A DNA stretch of 64,000 nt from Alteromonas australica (GCF_000730385.1 NZ_CP008849.1:3038001-3102000); one strand, 5' to 3'. Counted from the stretch's first letter, positions 50,330-61,149 are shown. The notes: generated by a model not told the origin, from the sequence alone. Made by a program: numbers and translations.

Positions 50330-51838
50330 ATGACATCAACCAAGATCTTCGCCTCTTTAACACTCTCACTTTGCTTTGCATCTTTACTGGGCTGCGCAGA
50401 ACCCGAAAACTTACCCGCCTCCCCCTCCCCTGCTGAAGAATCAAAAGAAGCCAACCTTTTGAAAACCGGGCTAACTGAACGCATTCGAATTGAAGGGCAA
50501 GAGGTTGATTACCAATCTTTAGAGCAAAGACAAGCGCATTACGATGTGCCCGGTGTGTCTGTCGCGTTTATGAGAAACGGGCAATTAGCTTGGACCATGC
50601 AAAGCGGCGTTAAAGATTTAACCACTGGATTGGTTGTTGATGAAAACACGGTGTTTCAAGCAGGCAGTATTTCTAAACCCGCATTTGCCTCGGTATTAAT
50701 GAAATACCGCCAAGATAACCCTATTGATTTAGATACCGACGTAAATAACTTGCTTACCAGCTGGCAATTGCCCGAACACGAATGGACTGGGCAAGAGGTT
50801 GTTTCATTACGCAGATTATTAAGCCACACGGCTGGCACCACCGTACACGGCTTCCCTGGTTACGCAGCTGGTGAGCCAGTACCTACTTTGCAGCAAGTGT
50901 TAGAAGGTGCATTTCCAGCCAATACCGACGCCGTTGTTGTTGATATTAAGCCCAGTACGCAAATGCGTTATTCAGGTGGCGGCACTACGCTTGCTCAACT
51001 TACCTTGCAGGACGTAGCTAACGAGCCCCTGCCAGTTATGTCACAACGGCTTTTATTTACACCTTTAGACATGACGCGCTCTGGCTTCGAACAGCCCATA
51101 TCGAAAAACCTATCAAACAATATGGCTACGCCATACGACGGTGACGGTGCACCAGTAGAAGGTGGCGCGCATACTTACGCTACGCTTGCAGCAGCAGGCA
51201 TGTGGAGCACGCCATCAGACATGTTGAAAATGGCAAGCGGCGTTCGTAGCGCGTATTTGGGGCAAAAAACAGATTGGATATCGCAAGCTACTGCACGAGA
51301 AATGTTAACCAACAATACGCCAACCAATGAAGCACCTAATGTTGGTATTGGCTTTTTTATCAACATGGATGAAGACGGTAAAACTCTGGGCTTTGGTCAC
51401 GGCGGCGCAGATGCTGGATTTATGTCGCAGCTATACCTTGAGTTAGATACCGGCAATGGCTACGCCATCATGACTAATGGCAACAATGGCATGCAGTTAA
51501 TAAGCGAGCTAGAAATACGTTTAAAAGAAGCGTTAGATGTAGGCTACTCGGAAGCTGAGGTTAAGAAGTTAGTACCCATAAGCCAAAAGGAACTAACTAA
51601 ATATATTGGAACCTATGTGGTGACTACCCCTGTTAATGTTGATGTGGTGCTAGAAAAAACAAGCAATGGCTTTGTGCTTAACGCCTTACCCTACGTTGAA
51701 AATGAAGAATATTTTCATGAGGGAAGCGGGCGATTCTTTGCCAAGAATGGTAGTAGTGTTCGTTTTGAAGACGATGCTGAAGGCGTGCTGGCTAAGACGC
51801 TTGTTATGGATGGGAATATTCGGGGTGTTAGGGAATAG
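50330..51838 (+). CDS. Lipoprotein serine hydrolase (class C beta-lactamase-like)
   Basis: 502 residues. Lipoprotein signal with lipobox ASLLGC (Cys near residue 20). The serine-hydrolase domain has SISK (SxxK, nucleophile Ser; about residue 110), the tyrosine motif YSG in MRYSGGGTTLAQ, and HGG in GFGHGGADAG, as in beta-lactamase class C and D-alanyl esterases/peptidases. A C-terminal beta-rich domain (about 410-502, LTKYIGTYVV) follows, common in esterase-like members. It is probably a periplasmic esterase or peptidase rather than a resistance enzyme. The ATG at 50330 is chosen because the lipoprotein signal begins there; a longer frame has no signal. Confidence 0.85.
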   Translation: MTSTKIFASLTLSLCFASLLGCAEPENLPASPSPAEESKEANLLKTGLTERIRIEGQEVDYQSLEQRQAHYDVPGVSVAFMRNGQLAWTMQSGVKDLTTGLVVDENTVFQAGSISKPAFASVLMKYRQDNPIDLDTDVNNLLTSWQLPEHEWTGQEVVSLRRLLSHTAGTTVHGFPGYAAGEPVPTLQQVLEGAFPANTDAVVVDIKPSTQMRYSGGGTTLAQLTLQDVANEPLPVMSQRLLFTPLDMTRSGFEQPISKNLSNNMATPYDGDGAPVEGGAHTYATLAAAGMWSTPSDMLKMASGVRSAYLGQKTDWISQATAREMLTNNTPTNEAPNVGIGFFINMDEDGKTLGFGHGGADAGFMSQLYLELDTGNGYAIMTNGNNGMQLISELEIRLKEALDVGYSEAEVKKLVPISQKELTKYIGTYVVTTPVNVDVVLEKTSNGFVLNALPYVENEEYFHEGSGRFFAKNGSSVRFEDDAEGVLAKTLVMDGNIRGVRE

Positions 51839-51963
51839 TCAGCGGTAAAGCTAAGCGTTTCCGAAGTGAGATGCCCTTTTACCGCATCGGTGTAAATAAG
51901 GTAATTCACTTTCGCCAGATTGCGGCGAATATTCCCGCGCAGTTATAGGAATTTTTGTTCTTT

Positions 51964-52188
51964 TCATCGCTGAAACTCTTTAATGAGGTCGAGTTTAAAG
52001 GTATTGAAATCCAGTTCGGGAAAGCTATAAATACGATTCGATAATGGCATTTTGATCGGGGACAGCTCGATATCTTTTTTAATGAAGCCTGGATCATATT
52101 CAAATGACCCAAGTCCCTTTTCAGTGTCAAAACTCACTGCACCAACAACATCGTGTTGGTATGTTATTGTAATGGCTTCCATTACCAT
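51964..52188 (-). pseudogene. hipA-like kinase toxin remnant (N-terminal part only)
   Basis: 74 codons matching the N-terminal domain of HipA kinases: VGAVSFDTEKGLGSFEYDPGF, then PIKMPLSNRIYSFPELDFNTF. In intact HipA this leads on to the kinase domain (the usual next block is a GLPGLLADSLPD-type motif), but here the frame stops. The catalytic region is absent, so it cannot be a working toxin. Its ATG overlaps the stop of the regulator gene, as in hipBA operons. Confidence 0.8.
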
Positions 52189-52517
52189 TCTGGTGTTTCC
52201 TCATCTTTGTTACTGCGCTGGCCAGAGGCTCTCTGCCTTTTCTTTCCTTGCAGTTTGGCCAGCTGTAAGGGAGAAATTTCTTGTTTAGGAAGAAATAGAT
52301 CAATCTGCTGCGTGAGGTCTAATGCCATTAATATAGCAATCATGATGTTGAGCTGAACTTTTCCCTTTTCTGCATTTAAAACCGTTTTGCGAGCAATGCC
52401 AGCAAGCTCCGCAACTTCAGATTGTGTTAAGTTTCGATTTAGTCGAGCTTGCTTCAATCTGTCGCCGATCTCTTCTGCTAATGCTGTAGCTGTCACACCT
52501 TTCACTATAAAGTGCAC
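52182..52517 (-). CDS. HipB-like XRE-family antitoxin/repressor
   Basis: 111 residues with a Cro/C1 helix-turn-helix: IGDRLKQARLNRNLTQSEVAELAGIARKTVLNAEKGKVQLNIMIAILMALDL (about residues 17-67), matching HipB-type regulators. A basic tail (KLQGKKRQRASGQRSNKDEE) follows. It overlaps the truncated hipA by 7 bases, so this is a hipBA locus whose toxin is broken. The antitoxin itself is intact and may still repress its own promoter. Confidence 0.85.
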   Translation of the reverse strand: MHFIVKGVTATALAEEIGDRLKQARLNRNLTQSEVAELAGIARKTVLNAEKGKVQLNIMIAILMALDLTQQIDLFLPKQEISPLQLAKLQGKKRQRASGQRSNKDEETPEW

Positions 52518-52924
52518 TTTTGGTTACGTTAAGTGCCTTTTAACCTATTAGAGTAACCATTTTAGGGCTTTATGTGATCTTTAGGACACATCATTCATAA
52601 CAGATGAAAGCGATAATCGCAGGTGAGCATAAACATTTCTGCATAATGGGAAGCAAGCTTTTGTCCCATTCAATTACATCGAAATCGTTATAATTAAAAT
52701 TCGCTGATGGCACAACTCGGAAGTTTAAAACCTACCCCCTAAAGGTCTACTCCTTTGCTTTTTGAGCCAGTGACTCTCTGGGGCTGAAACGTACGTATTT
52801 CGGACCTTCACCTTCGTGCTCAACTGACAATCGGAACAGTTAAAGTTATTTTGCTTCGTTTTTCTTTACTTTACTGATCTAACAGCTAGAATTCTCAGAC
52901 TAAAAAACACAAGGAATTGTTGCA
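52518..52924. other. Intergenic region, nothing recognised
   Basis: 407 bases between divergent genes; AT-rich, with no clear hairpin, repeat arm or coding frame. It must contain the promoters of the HipB-like and esterase genes. Confidence 0.5.
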
Positions 52925-54364
52925 GTGCGTTTTACCTTATTGTTCTGCCTTGCTTTTTTCGCCTTTTGTGATGCGTTCGCTAGCCCTATATTCGATAAAA
53001 TACCTGACGAAATTGATCTGAACGCAAAGTACATTTTCTACTCTCATGGCTACATTGTTGAAGGCGAGGATCCGACGCCTGTTCATCCGGGTTGGGGCAT
53101 GTATGACTATCCGGCGATACTAGAAAAACTGACTGGTTTTGGTGCTGTGGTCATCTCCGAGCATCGAAAAGCAAAAAGTAGCCCCACCACACATGCTGAG
53201 AAATTGAAGAACCAAGTAAGCACGCTTTTAGAAATGGGAGTTCCTCAACGCAATATCACTTTGATAGGGTTTTCACGTGGTGGCTACATTACTGCTTTGG
53301 CGTCAAATGCCATTCAAAAAACTGATATTAATTACGTGCTCCTTGCTGCTTGCACTACGAGCATGAGTCGAGATGAAGATATTGTGTTAACTGGTCATGT
53401 ATTGTCTATTCACGAAAGCTCAGACTCTGTCGGTTCTTGTGATGAAGTCATCAAGCGAAATCCAAAGGCAGTAAGTTCATTCAAGGAAATCGAGATTTTT
53501 ACGGGGTTGGAGCACGGCGCTTTTTATCGCCCCACTGAGGCTTGGATATCGCCCATTAAGTCATGGCTTGAGACACATGTTTCATCTGTGCCATATAGTC
53601 CGCAAAGAAGCTCTATAATCCAGCTAGAGGAATCGGCTACCGGACGAATTTATCCGACATATGTGCAACTGCCGCGTTCTTATAGCACTTCGCCTAGCAA
53701 ACACTACCCTGTTATCTACACGACCGATGCTCCATATAGCTTCCCCACACTTGTTGGAGCCACTCGAAATCCAATGTATTCGGGGGTTATGGAAGAGGCA
53801 ATCATTGTCAGTGTTTCATATTCAACTGACTCAAGAGGCATTCAAAGCCGAGTAAGAGATTATACGCCCATAAAAGCTGATAGTTGGAAGATGGAAACAG
53901 GGAATGCGGATTCCCACATAGAATTCTTGAAGTCTGATATCTTTCCTTTCATTGAATCGAAATACAGAGCTGACGCGAACAGTCGCATATTTATAGGCCA
54001 TTCATTGGGGGGACTATTCGGCGCGTACATTTTATTTAAATCCCCAGATATATTTTCTTCCTACATTCTAGCTAGCCCGTCAGTTTGGTTTAATGATAAC
54101 TATTTGCTGAAATTAGCTCCGCAAAAAACACCTGCAAACACAAAAGTCTATTTATCTGTCGGTTTTCTAGAAACTCCTGAGTTTGGTGAGAGAGAAGATA
54201 TGGTCCAAGGGAGTAACATGCTTGCAGAAAAAATTTCAAAGCAATCAGATGGTAACGTTCAAATGAAGTTTGTCGTTGTCGATGGTGCTTCGCATGCAAC
54301 TGTTTTTCCGACCATTGCAATTCAAGGTTTAGACTGGATACTTGGAAAAGGTAAGCGACAATAA
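52925..54364 (+). CDS. Two-domain alpha/beta hydrolase-esterase fusion, exported
   Basis: 479 residues from a GTG with AAGGAATT upstream. Signal peptide to about residue 20. Domain 1 (about 30-220) is an alpha/beta hydrolase with nucleophile elbow LIGFSRGGYI and a possible His in LEHGAFY. Domain 2 (about 235-479) is a second, esterase-D/BesA-IroE-like hydrolase: FIGHSLGGLFGAYI (Ser near 362), the acid region near LETPEFGER, and DGASHATVFP with the base histidine. Domain 2 resembles enzymes cleaving siderophore lactones. Two complete nucleophile motifs make this a true fusion. The next gene encodes a related esterase. Confidence 0.85.
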   Translation: MRFTLLFCLAFFAFCDAFASPIFDKIPDEIDLNAKYIFYSHGYIVEGEDPTPVHPGWGMYDYPAILEKLTGFGAVVISEHRKAKSSPTTHAEKLKNQVSTLLEMGVPQRNITLIGFSRGGYITALASNAIQKTDINYVLLAACTTSMSRDEDIVLTGHVLSIHESSDSVGSCDEVIKRNPKAVSSFKEIEIFTGLEHGAFYRPTEAWISPIKSWLETHVSSVPYSPQRSSIIQLEESATGRIYPTYVQLPRSYSTSPSKHYPVIYTTDAPYSFPTLVGATRNPMYSGVMEEAIIVSVSYSTDSRGIQSRVRDYTPIKADSWKMETGNADSHIEFLKSDIFPFIESKYRADANSRIFIGHSLGGLFGAYILFKSPDIFSSYILASPSVWFNDNYLLKLAPQKTPANTKVYLSVGFLETPEFGEREDMVQGSNMLAEKISKQSDGNVQMKFVVVDGASHATVFPTIAIQGLDWILGKGKRQ

Positions 54365-54700
54365 ACGTCAGCTAATCCGACATTGCAGACATAAGGATTT
54401 TTCTTATGATAACCGGCTTAGTGCCAGTTCCAGACGCAGAGCATCTCAGGATTGACTGATCACATTGGGTGGTAAGCTGACGCTCGCTACTTTAGACATG
54501 AGCGCACATTTTGAGCGGATTGTGGCCGGTGATAGCGATGAAATTTGCTGTCTTACTGCTAGTAAAAATAGCTCAGGCGCAAATCAATGACTTTTTACTT
54601 TCCAATATTATTACCACTGCCAAAGCGTCAGTAAGTTTGAATATTGATAGGCGAAGTTGTACATTGAAATATCAAATCACCTCAAAAAGTTAGGGAAAGC
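54365..54700. other. Intergenic region, no gene recognised
   Basis: 336 bases between two esterase genes on the same strand. It has short frames without ribosome binding sites and no strong hairpin; I see nothing to name. Confidence 0.5.
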
Positions 54701-55867
54701 ATGAATCTACTAGGGAGTTTCTCATTTTGCTTACTGTTATTGTTTTATTGTTCAAGTTCGATACTAGCGCAAGAGCTTACTTTAAAAGAGCATGTGTTAA
54801 ATTCAAAAATACTCAATGAAGAACAAAAAATAAGTGTGTACCTTCCTGAAGAGTATAAAAAAGATTCCAATCATAGATACCCTGTCCTATATGCTTTGGA
54901 CGGCAAGTATTACAAAAAAACGGTTAGCGCGGTCATCGCACATTTTTATAGTGAATGGCTAATTCCTGAAACTATTGTTGTCACTATTGATAATGAAAAC
55001 CGTATTAGAGACTATACTCCTAGCCCACACCCAACTGCTGATGTACCTAGCGGTAAAGCTGATGCTTTCTTAGATTACATGGAAAAGGAACTCATTCCCT
55101 TTGTGGACTCGAATTATCAGACTTCTGAATTTAGAATTTTGGAAGGTCACTCCTTGGGTGGTTTATTTTCGTTATATACTGTTCAAGCGCGTCCTGAGCT
55201 ATTTACAGCACACTATGCTTTCAGCCCATCTCTTCACTGGGGAGATAATAAGACTGTTGAAAAAATAATTGAATACCTTGCATCACGTAAGTCTTTAGAG
55301 CAATTCATATATATGAACTTAGGAGATGAAATTGTTGAAAGTGAGTATGAACCAGAAAACACAATGGCATCTTCTTTTTTAAAGTTGCAAACTTTTTTCA
55401 AAGAAAATAGTGTTTCAGGATTAAGAGTTAAAAGTGAAGTTTTCGCCACCCTGCCTCATGTTGCAACAAATATGACCGGGTTGGTAAATGCGACCAACGA
55501 ACTTTATAGAAACTGGGTTTTACCTTTCAAAGCAATGGAGAAAGGGCCTGAGGCAATTTCTGAACATTATGAAAAGCTATCAGCTGACCTTTATTACGAA
55601 ATTAAACCACGCATGGGGCCAATCAATTTCGCTGCCGACTATGTGACAAATGGTATCCACTCTCCCCGGAAAGGTATGAAGCTATTAGAGTATAACGCTG
55701 AGTTATATCCAGATTCTGCATGGGTTAACTTTAATTTAGCCAAGGGTCACAAGCAACGTGAAGACTTGGTACTAGCAAAAAAATACGGAACAAAAGCTTT
55801 AAAGCTAATAGCCCAAGATGACGAAGAGTTGAAATCTTCAATTGTAAATTTTCTTGAGACGCTATAA
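54701..55867 (+). CDS. Exported esterase (IroE/BesA-like) with TPR-like C terminus
   Basis: 388 residues. Signal peptide ends near residue 23 (ILA). The esterase domain has RYPVLYALDGKYY, DYTPS, LEGHSLGGLFSLY (nucleophile Ser near residue 150) and LPHVATNMTG with the likely base histidine. After about residue 275 comes a helical C-terminal part with TPR-like elements (PDSAWVNFNLAKGHKQREDLVLAKKYG). The domain matches domain 2 of the fusion protein upstream, so the pair probably arose by duplication. They may act on related esters, such as siderophores, acyl sugars or xenobiotics. Confidence 0.8.
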   Translation: MNLLGSFSFCLLLLFYCSSSILAQELTLKEHVLNSKILNEEQKISVYLPEEYKKDSNHRYPVLYALDGKYYKKTVSAVIAHFYSEWLIPETIVVTIDNENRIRDYTPSPHPTADVPSGKADAFLDYMEKELIPFVDSNYQTSEFRILEGHSLGGLFSLYTVQARPELFTAHYAFSPSLHWGDNKTVEKIIEYLASRKSLEQFIYMNLGDEIVESEYEPENTMASSFLKLQTFFKENSVSGLRVKSEVFATLPHVATNMTGLVNATNELYRNWVLPFKAMEKGPEAISEHYEKLSADLYYEIKPRMGPINFAADYVTNGIHSPRKGMKLLEYNAELYPDSAWVNFNLAKGHKQREDLVLAKKYGTKALKLIAQDDEELKSSIVNFLETL

Positions 55868-56423
55868 CTTTTAAATTGATATCTTTGCAGTTGAAAGCCC
55901 GACATTGATATCAGCCTGAGAGAACGCAAAGGGACATCAAGTAATGCTGGAAAGCTTAATTGATAAGCCTCAGCTCGATTTAGCTGCTTTTTAGTGTTTG
56001 TGGTTACGGCCATGATTGAAGACTTTTGGCACAAAGTTATGTCTAAGACAGTGAGTAATGACCGTCCGCTTTCCACCCTGAGCAGATCGACAACCCATAC
56101 AAGCTGTATGTGCATAATTCAATCAAAACAGTCTGACTTCATAAATTTGCTAATGACGGCTATAGGTTGTTTGCTGCCACTTATCTAAACATCATCCAGT
56201 GTCTGCCAACGGCCGATTAAAGTCTGTCAGCCTCAGTTTCACAACTGCCAGTAAATGACCGCAATTTGTCTGAAGCAGACTTTGAAGACTCCATTGATGA
56301 AGGCCTGCTTTGCATTTAATAGGCGTTTAAACACTAGACCTTAAAAGACACAAAAAAGGCGAACCAACAGGTTCGCCTTTCTAATCAACTAAGCACTAAC
56401 AGCAATGCTGCTAGAACACCAAC
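55868..56423. other. Intergenic region with only a terminator at its right end
   Basis: 556 bases between convergent genes. No frame here looks coding and no repeat arm was found; the terminator of gcvP lies at its right end. Confidence 0.5.
56355..56380 (-). terminator. Terminator of the gcv operon
   Basis: A perfect 11-bp stem, AAAGGCGAACC (56355-56365) with 56370-56380, 4-base loop AACA. On the minus strand it is followed by T residues and ends gcvTHP transcription. Confidence 0.85.
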
Positions 56424-59321
56424 CTATTCCTCAACATAACTCTCAATGCTAGGGCAAGAACAGATCAGGTTACGGTCACCATAAACATCATCAATGCGGT
56501 TAACCGTTGGCCAGAATTTATTTCTGTGTACTTCTGGTGCTGGGTACGCCGCTAACATGCGGTCGTAGCTACGGTTCCAGTCGCTGTCACAGATGTCAGC
56601 TAGCGTGTGTGGTGCGTTGTGTAGCGGGTTGTCTGTGGCATCCCACTCGCCGCTTTCTACTTTCGCAATTTCTTGGCGAATGCTAACCATGGCGTTAATG
56701 AAACGGTCTAGTTCGTACTTCGCTTCCGACTCTGTAGGCTCAATCATAAGCGTACCCGCTACTGGGAAGCTCATGGTTGGGGCGTGGAAGCCGTAGTCGT
56801 TAAGGCGTTTTGCAATATCTAGCTCGGTAACGCCGCTTGCTTCTTTAAGCGGGCGAAGATCAATAATACATTCGTGTGCTACGCGGCCATTGTTACCTTT
56901 ATAAAGCACGGGGAAGTGCCCTTCTAGCTGCTTAGCTACATAGTTGGCATTTAGAATTGCTACTTCAGTGGCTTTGCGTAAACCAGCGCTGCCCATCATT
57001 TTAATGTACATGTAGCTAATAGGCAGAATAGACGCACTGCCCCATGGCGCGGCTGAAACGGCGCCGCAGTTTTTGCCAGCGGTTTCAATATTCACCACAG
57101 TATGGTTTGGTAGGAACGGTGCTAGGTGCGATTTAACACCAATGGGCCCCATACCTGGGCCACCACCACCGTGTGGAATACAGAAGGTTTTGTGTAAGTT
57201 AAGGTGCGATACATCCGAACCAATGAAGCCCGGTGATGTAATGCCCACCTGCGCGTTCATGTTCGCACCGTCCATGTACACCTGGCCGCCGTATTGGTGA
57301 ACAATGTCACACATTTCACGTACGGTTTCTTCGTACACGCCGTGGGTAGACGGGTATGTGATCATGGCGCACGATAGGTTGTCGCCCACTTCTTCTGCTT
57401 TTTTGCGAAGGTCGTCAAGGTCTACGTTACCGTTAGCATCACAAGCCACTACTACCACTTTTAGGCTAACCATTTGTGCAGACGCAGGGTTGGTACCGTG
57501 GGCTGAGCTTGGAATTAGGCACACGTTTCTGTGCCCTTCGCCGCGGCTTTCATGGTAACGCTGAATAGCCAATAGGCCTGCGTATTCACCTTGTGCACCT
57601 GAGTTAGGCTGCATTGAAAGGTTGTCGTAGCCTGTTACGTTAATGAGCCACTCAGCCAACTCGGCAATCATTTTTTGATAGCCTTCGGCTTGGTTTAGTG
57701 GTGCAAACGGGTGAAGCTGGCCGAATTCAGCCCAAGTTACTGGGATCATCTCAGCCGTTGCGTTTAGCTTCATGGTGCACGAACCCAATGAAATCATTGA
57801 GTGGTTTAGTGCCAAGTCTTTGTTTTCAAGGCTTTTGATGTAACGAAGCATCTCTGTTTCAGAGTGATACTTGTTAAACACTTCATGGGTTAAAATGTCG
57901 CTGGTACGAACTAGCGTGTCAGGAATAGACTTAACGCCTTGTGTGGTTACGCTAGCGTCTAAGTCTTCAACCGTTAGGCCGTGCTCTTCACCTAGAAGCA
58001 CATCGAATAGTGCAATAATGTCTTCACGGGTGGTGGTTTCATCTAACGACACACCTACCGCGCCTTCAAGGTCGGCACGTAAATTTAAGCCCTGTTCGTA
58101 AGCCTTGTTTAGTACCGCTTCTTTATTGTCAACCATAATGGTTAAGGTGTCGAAGTAGGTGCTATGTTTAAGTGCTAGCCCTTTTTGGGTTAATCCTGTC
58201 GCCAAAATGTCGGCAAAGCGGTGAATACGCTCGGCGATTGTTTTTAAGCCTTGTGGGCCGTGGTAAACGGCATAGAAGCTTGCCATGTTGGCAAGTAATA
58301 CCTGCGCGGTACAAATGTTCGAGTTGGCTTTTTCACGGCGAATGTGTTGTTCACGGGTTTGTAGCGCCATGCGAAGTGCTGGGCGTCCGCGGGTGTCTTT
58401 ACTTACCCCAATAATACGCCCTGGTAGTGAGCGCTTGTAGCTGTCGCGTGTAGCAAAGAATGCGGCGTGCGGGCCACCGTAGCCCATAGGTACACCAAAG
58501 CGCTGTGCACTACCAAGTGCAACGTCTGCACCTAGCTCGCCTGGCGACTTAAGCATTACCAAGCTCATAAGGTCAGCGGCTACTGCCACAATCCCTTTTT
58601 TCGCTTGTACCGCAGCAATGATGTCGCTGATGTCCTTTACTTCGCCTGTAGAAGTTGGGTATTGAAGTAGCGCACCAAAAATATCGTGCTCAGCTGCTTC
58701 TTCTGCTTCACCTTTAATGATTTCAAAACCGAACATTTCAGCGCGGGTTTCTACCACGTCTACGGTTTGTGGGTGAACATCATTGGCAATAAAGAACGCA
58801 TTCGCTTTTTTGTTCTTAGATACACGCTTAGCAAGGCCCATAGCTTCTGCGGCCGCAGTACCTTCATCAAGCAACGATGCTGATGCTAGCTCTAGGCCAG
58901 TTAAGTCGATAGTTACCTGTTGGAAGTTAAGGATAGCTTCCAAACGACCTTGGGCAATTTCTGGCTGATAGGGCGTGTACGCGGTATACCAACCTGGGTT
59001 TTCTAGCACGTTGCGAAGAATAACGTTGGGTACGTGGGTATCGTAGTAACCCATACCAATGAAAGAACGGTTGATTTTGTTCTTTTGTGCAACAGCTTTA
59101 AGTTCATTTAATGCTTCAACTTCTGTCGCCCCTTCACCACATTTTAATGGCTCTGGTAGCGCAATACCTGCCGGTACGGTTTGCTCAATTAAATCGTCTA
59201 ATGAGCTTGCACCAATGGCAGACAGCATTTCTTCAATTTCACCTTTTCCCGGGCCAATATGACGGCGGATAAAGGTATCTTTTTGCTCTAGTTGAGCCAA
59301 TGTTGGGGAAGTATTCGACAT
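56424..59321 (-). CDS. gcvP: Glycine dehydrogenase (decarboxylating), P protein
   Basis: 965 residues, the full length of the homodimeric P protein. It decarboxylates glycine with pyridoxal phosphate and passes the aminomethyl group to the lipoyl arm of GcvH. The PLP lysine lies in [42 protein letters not shown] and [11 protein letters not shown] are family signatures. The start at 59321 ([13 protein letters not shown]) matches related P proteins; an upstream ATG (59354) would add 11 unneeded residues. Last gene of gcvT-gcvH-gcvP. Confidence 0.95.
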   Translation of the reverse strand: MSNTSPTLAQLEQKDTFIRRHIGPGKGEIEEMLSAIGASSLDDLIEQTVPAGIALPEPLKCGEGATEVEALNELKAVAQKNKINRSFIGMGYYDTHVPNVILRNVLENPGWYTAYTPYQPEIAQGRLEAILNFQQVTIDLTGLELASASLLDEGTAAAEAMGLAKRVSKNKKANAFFIANDVHPQTVDVVETRAEMFGFEIIKGEAEEAAEHDIFGALLQYPTSTGEVKDISDIIAAVQAKKGIVAVAADLMSLVMLKSPGELGADVALGSAQRFGVPMGYGGPHAAFFATRDSYKRSLPGRIIGVSKDTRGRPALRMALQTREQHIRREKANSNICTAQVLLANMASFYAVYHGPQGLKTIAERIHRFADILATGLTQKGLALKHSTYFDTLTIMVDNKEAVLNKAYEQGLNLRADLEGAVGVSLDETTTREDIIALFDVLLGEEHGLTVEDLDASVTTQGVKSIPDTLVRTSDILTHEVFNKYHSETEMLRYIKSLENKDLALNHSMISLGSCTMKLNATAEMIPVTWAEFGQLHPFAPLNQAEGYQKMIAELAEWLINVTGYDNLSMQPNSGAQGEYAGLLAIQRYHESRGEGHRNVCLIPSSAHGTNPASAQMVSLKVVVVACDANGNVDLDDLRKKAEEVGDNLSCAMITYPSTHGVYEETVREMCDIVHQYGGQVYMDGANMNAQVGITSPGFIGSDVSHLNLHKTFCIPHGGGGPGMGPIGVKSHLAPFLPNHTVVNIETAGKNCGAVSAAPWGSASILPISYMYIKMMGSAGLRKATEVAILNANYVAKQLEGHFPVLYKGNNGRVAHECIIDLRPLKEASGVTELDIAKRLNDYGFHAPTMSFPVAGTLMIEPTESEAKYELDRFINAMVSIRQEIAKVESGEWDATDNPLHNAPHTLADICDSDWNRSYDRMLAAYPAPEVHRNKFWPTVNRIDDVYGDRNLICSCPSIESYVEE

Positions 59322-59439
59322 AACGTTGTTAAGCACTCGTAATGGTTGCCGCAAGGGCGCGTTAAATCTTAAATTTAAAAAGGGGCGCTATACATAGGCC
59401 CCTTTTTCAAAATGTACTACATGAAAATGGCGTAACGAA

Positions 59440-59829
59440 TTACTCTTCGTCTATGCTGTTTTCGTAGCCTTCTGCGTCAAGTAGGCCTTCTACTTCTGCC
59501 GCATCGTCAGCTTTAATTTTGAATAACCAGCCGTCACCATAGGGGTCAGAGTTAACCAGCTCTGGTGAGTCTTCTAGGTCTTCATTAACTTCAACAATTT
59601 CACCTGAAATAGGTGCATAAACGTCAGACGCCGCTTTTACCGATTCAGCAACACAAATATCGTCGCCAGTACTTACGGCATCGCCAACGTCTGGCAGCTC
59701 TACAAATACCATGTCGCCAAGTAGGCCTTGAGCGTGCTCAGAAATACCTACAGTGAAAACACCGTCACCATCTGGGCGTACCCATTCGTGCGTGGAGGCA
59801 TAGCGTAAATCAGTTGGGATGTTGCTCAT
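59440..59829 (-). CDS. gcvH: Glycine cleavage system H protein
   Basis: 129 residues. It carries the lipoyl group on the lysine in [16 protein letters not shown] and shuttles the aminomethyl intermediate between GcvP, GcvT and the L protein. [15 protein letters not shown] at the start and the acidic C terminus are typical. It is 39 bp after gcvT and about 118 bp before gcvP. Confidence 0.95.
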   Translation of the reverse strand: MSNIPTDLRYASTHEWVRPDGDGVFTVGISEHAQGLLGDMVFVELPDVGDAVSTGDDICVAESVKAASDVYAPISGEIVEVNEDLEDSPELVNSDPYGDGWLFKIKADDAAEVEGLLDAEGYENSIDEE

Positions 59830-59868
59830 AATCGTTCCTGTTAATCTTTGTAAACTTAAGAAGTTATT

Positions 59869-60948
59869 TTATAAAACACTTTTTCCATTGCGAACAAAGG
59901 AGGGCTTAACCACTTTTACTGTAACCCACTTTTTGCGCATTTCCACTTCTACTGTTTCACCAACATCACGTGGTACTCGTGCCATGGCAATTGAGTGACC
60001 TAGTGTTGGCGAGAAAGTACCTGATGTGATAACGCCTTCGCCGCTTTCTGTTTTCACTTTAAGGCCATGACGAAGCACGCCTTTTTCAGTCATCACCAAG
60101 CCAACTAGCTTGTCGGTACCTGCTTCGCGCTGTGCTTCTAGTGCTTTACGCCCTACGAAATCGCGATCGGCCGGCTCCCAGGTAATTGTCCAGCCCATGT
60201 TGGCGGCTAGTGGCGATACGGTTTCATCCATATCTTGGCCGTATAAGTTCATGCCCGCTTCTAAACGCAGCGTGTCACGTGCACCTAATCCGCAAGGCTG
60301 TACTCCAGCATCTAATAAGCCTTGCCAGAAGCTTGCGGCTTGCTCAGTAGGCACCATAATTTCGTAGCCTGCTTCACCGGTATAACCTGTGGTAGCAATG
60401 AACAAGTCTTCCGCTTGTACGCCAAAGAATGGCTTCATGCCTGCTACCGCTTCTTTTTGCGCTGCGCTGAACAAGGTGGCTGCTTTTTCTTTTGCGTTAG
60501 GGCCTTGTACGGCAATCATGGCGAACTCAGGGCGTTCGGTAATGGTTACGTCAAACCCTTCGGCTTTGCTCATTAACCAGTTCATGTCTTTTTCGCGGGT
60601 TGCTGAATTAACCACTAGGCGGTAGTTGGATTCGTCGAAGTGGTAAACAATAAGGTCGTCTACTACACCGCCTTCTTCATTCAGCATGCCGCTGTACAGC
60701 GCTTTGCCTTTGTCTTTTAACTTCGCTACGTCGTTTGCAAGTAGATACTGAAGATAGGCTTTCGCTTGCGCGCCCTTTGCATCAACAATGGTCATGTGAG
60801 ACACATCGAACATACCCGCGTCTTTGCGCACCGCGTGATGCTCTTCAATTTGTGAACCATAGTTAATGGGCATATCCCAGCCGAAGAAATCGACCATTTT
60901 CGCGCCAGCTTCTAGGTGCTTGGCGTGTAAGGCGGTAGTGTTAGACAT
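59869..60948 (-). CDS. gcvT: Aminomethyltransferase (glycine cleavage T protein)
   Basis: 359 residues. It transfers the methylene group from GcvH to tetrahydrofolate and releases ammonia. [35 protein letters not shown] at the start, [12 protein letters not shown] and [24 protein letters not shown] are family signatures, the last holding the folate-contacting residues. First gene of the operon; the intergenic region upstream lacks the conserved elements of a glycine riboswitch but has a perfect 10-bp inverted repeat. Confidence 0.95.
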   Translation of the reverse strand: MSNTTALHAKHLEAGAKMVDFFGWDMPINYGSQIEEHHAVRKDAGMFDVSHMTIVDAKGAQAKAYLQYLLANDVAKLKDKGKALYSGMLNEEGGVVDDLIVYHFDESNYRLVVNSATREKDMNWLMSKAEGFDVTITERPEFAMIAVQGPNAKEKAATLFSAAQKEAVAGMKPFFGVQAEDLFIATTGYTGEAGYEIMVPTEQAASFWQGLLDAGVQPCGLGARDTLRLEAGMNLYGQDMDETVSPLAANMGWTITWEPADRDFVGRKALEAQREAGTDKLVGLVMTEKGVLRHGLKVKTESGEGVITSGTFSPTLGHSIAMARVPRDVGETVEVEMRKKWVTVKVVKPSFVRNGKSVL

Positions 60949-61035
60949 TCCACTTACTCTTTTTGAATTGAAAGGTAGAAAACGAGATTGAGTATAGTGA
61001 GCTAGCGTTTATGCAACAAATTGGAAATTTTTATC

Positions 61036-61060
61036 AATACATTTGAAAAACAAATGTATT
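61036..61060. promoter_or_regulatory. Perfect inverted repeat upstream of gcvT
   Basis: AATACATTTG (61036-61045) and its exact complement (61051-61060) with a 5-base AAAAA spacer, about 90 bases upstream of gcvT. It may be an operator of a dimeric regulator; no known box is matched. Confidence 0.55.
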
Positions 61061-61092
61061 GGCACAGCTGGATTAGGTATGCAAATGTAAAA

Positions 61093-61120
61093 AGCCCCGT
61101 ACTTAGATAGTAACGGGGCT
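61093..61120 (-). terminator. Terminator of the GH89 gene
   Basis: AGCCCCGT (61093-61100) pairs with ACGGGGCT (61113-61120); on the minus strand a T run follows, ending transcription of the glucosaminidase gene. Confidence 0.85.
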
Positions 61121-61149
61121 GTCAGTATGAGTGAATAGACGCGTTTTTA

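Noticed and set aside
54511-54693. 60-codon frame between the two esterase genes
   Set aside because: No ribosome binding site, no family match and no conservation evidence; not called.
59539-59553. GGGGTCAGAGT matching 11 bases of the REP-like arm
   Set aside because: It lies inside gcvH, in codons for the conserved NSDPYGDG stretch; a chance coding match, not an element.
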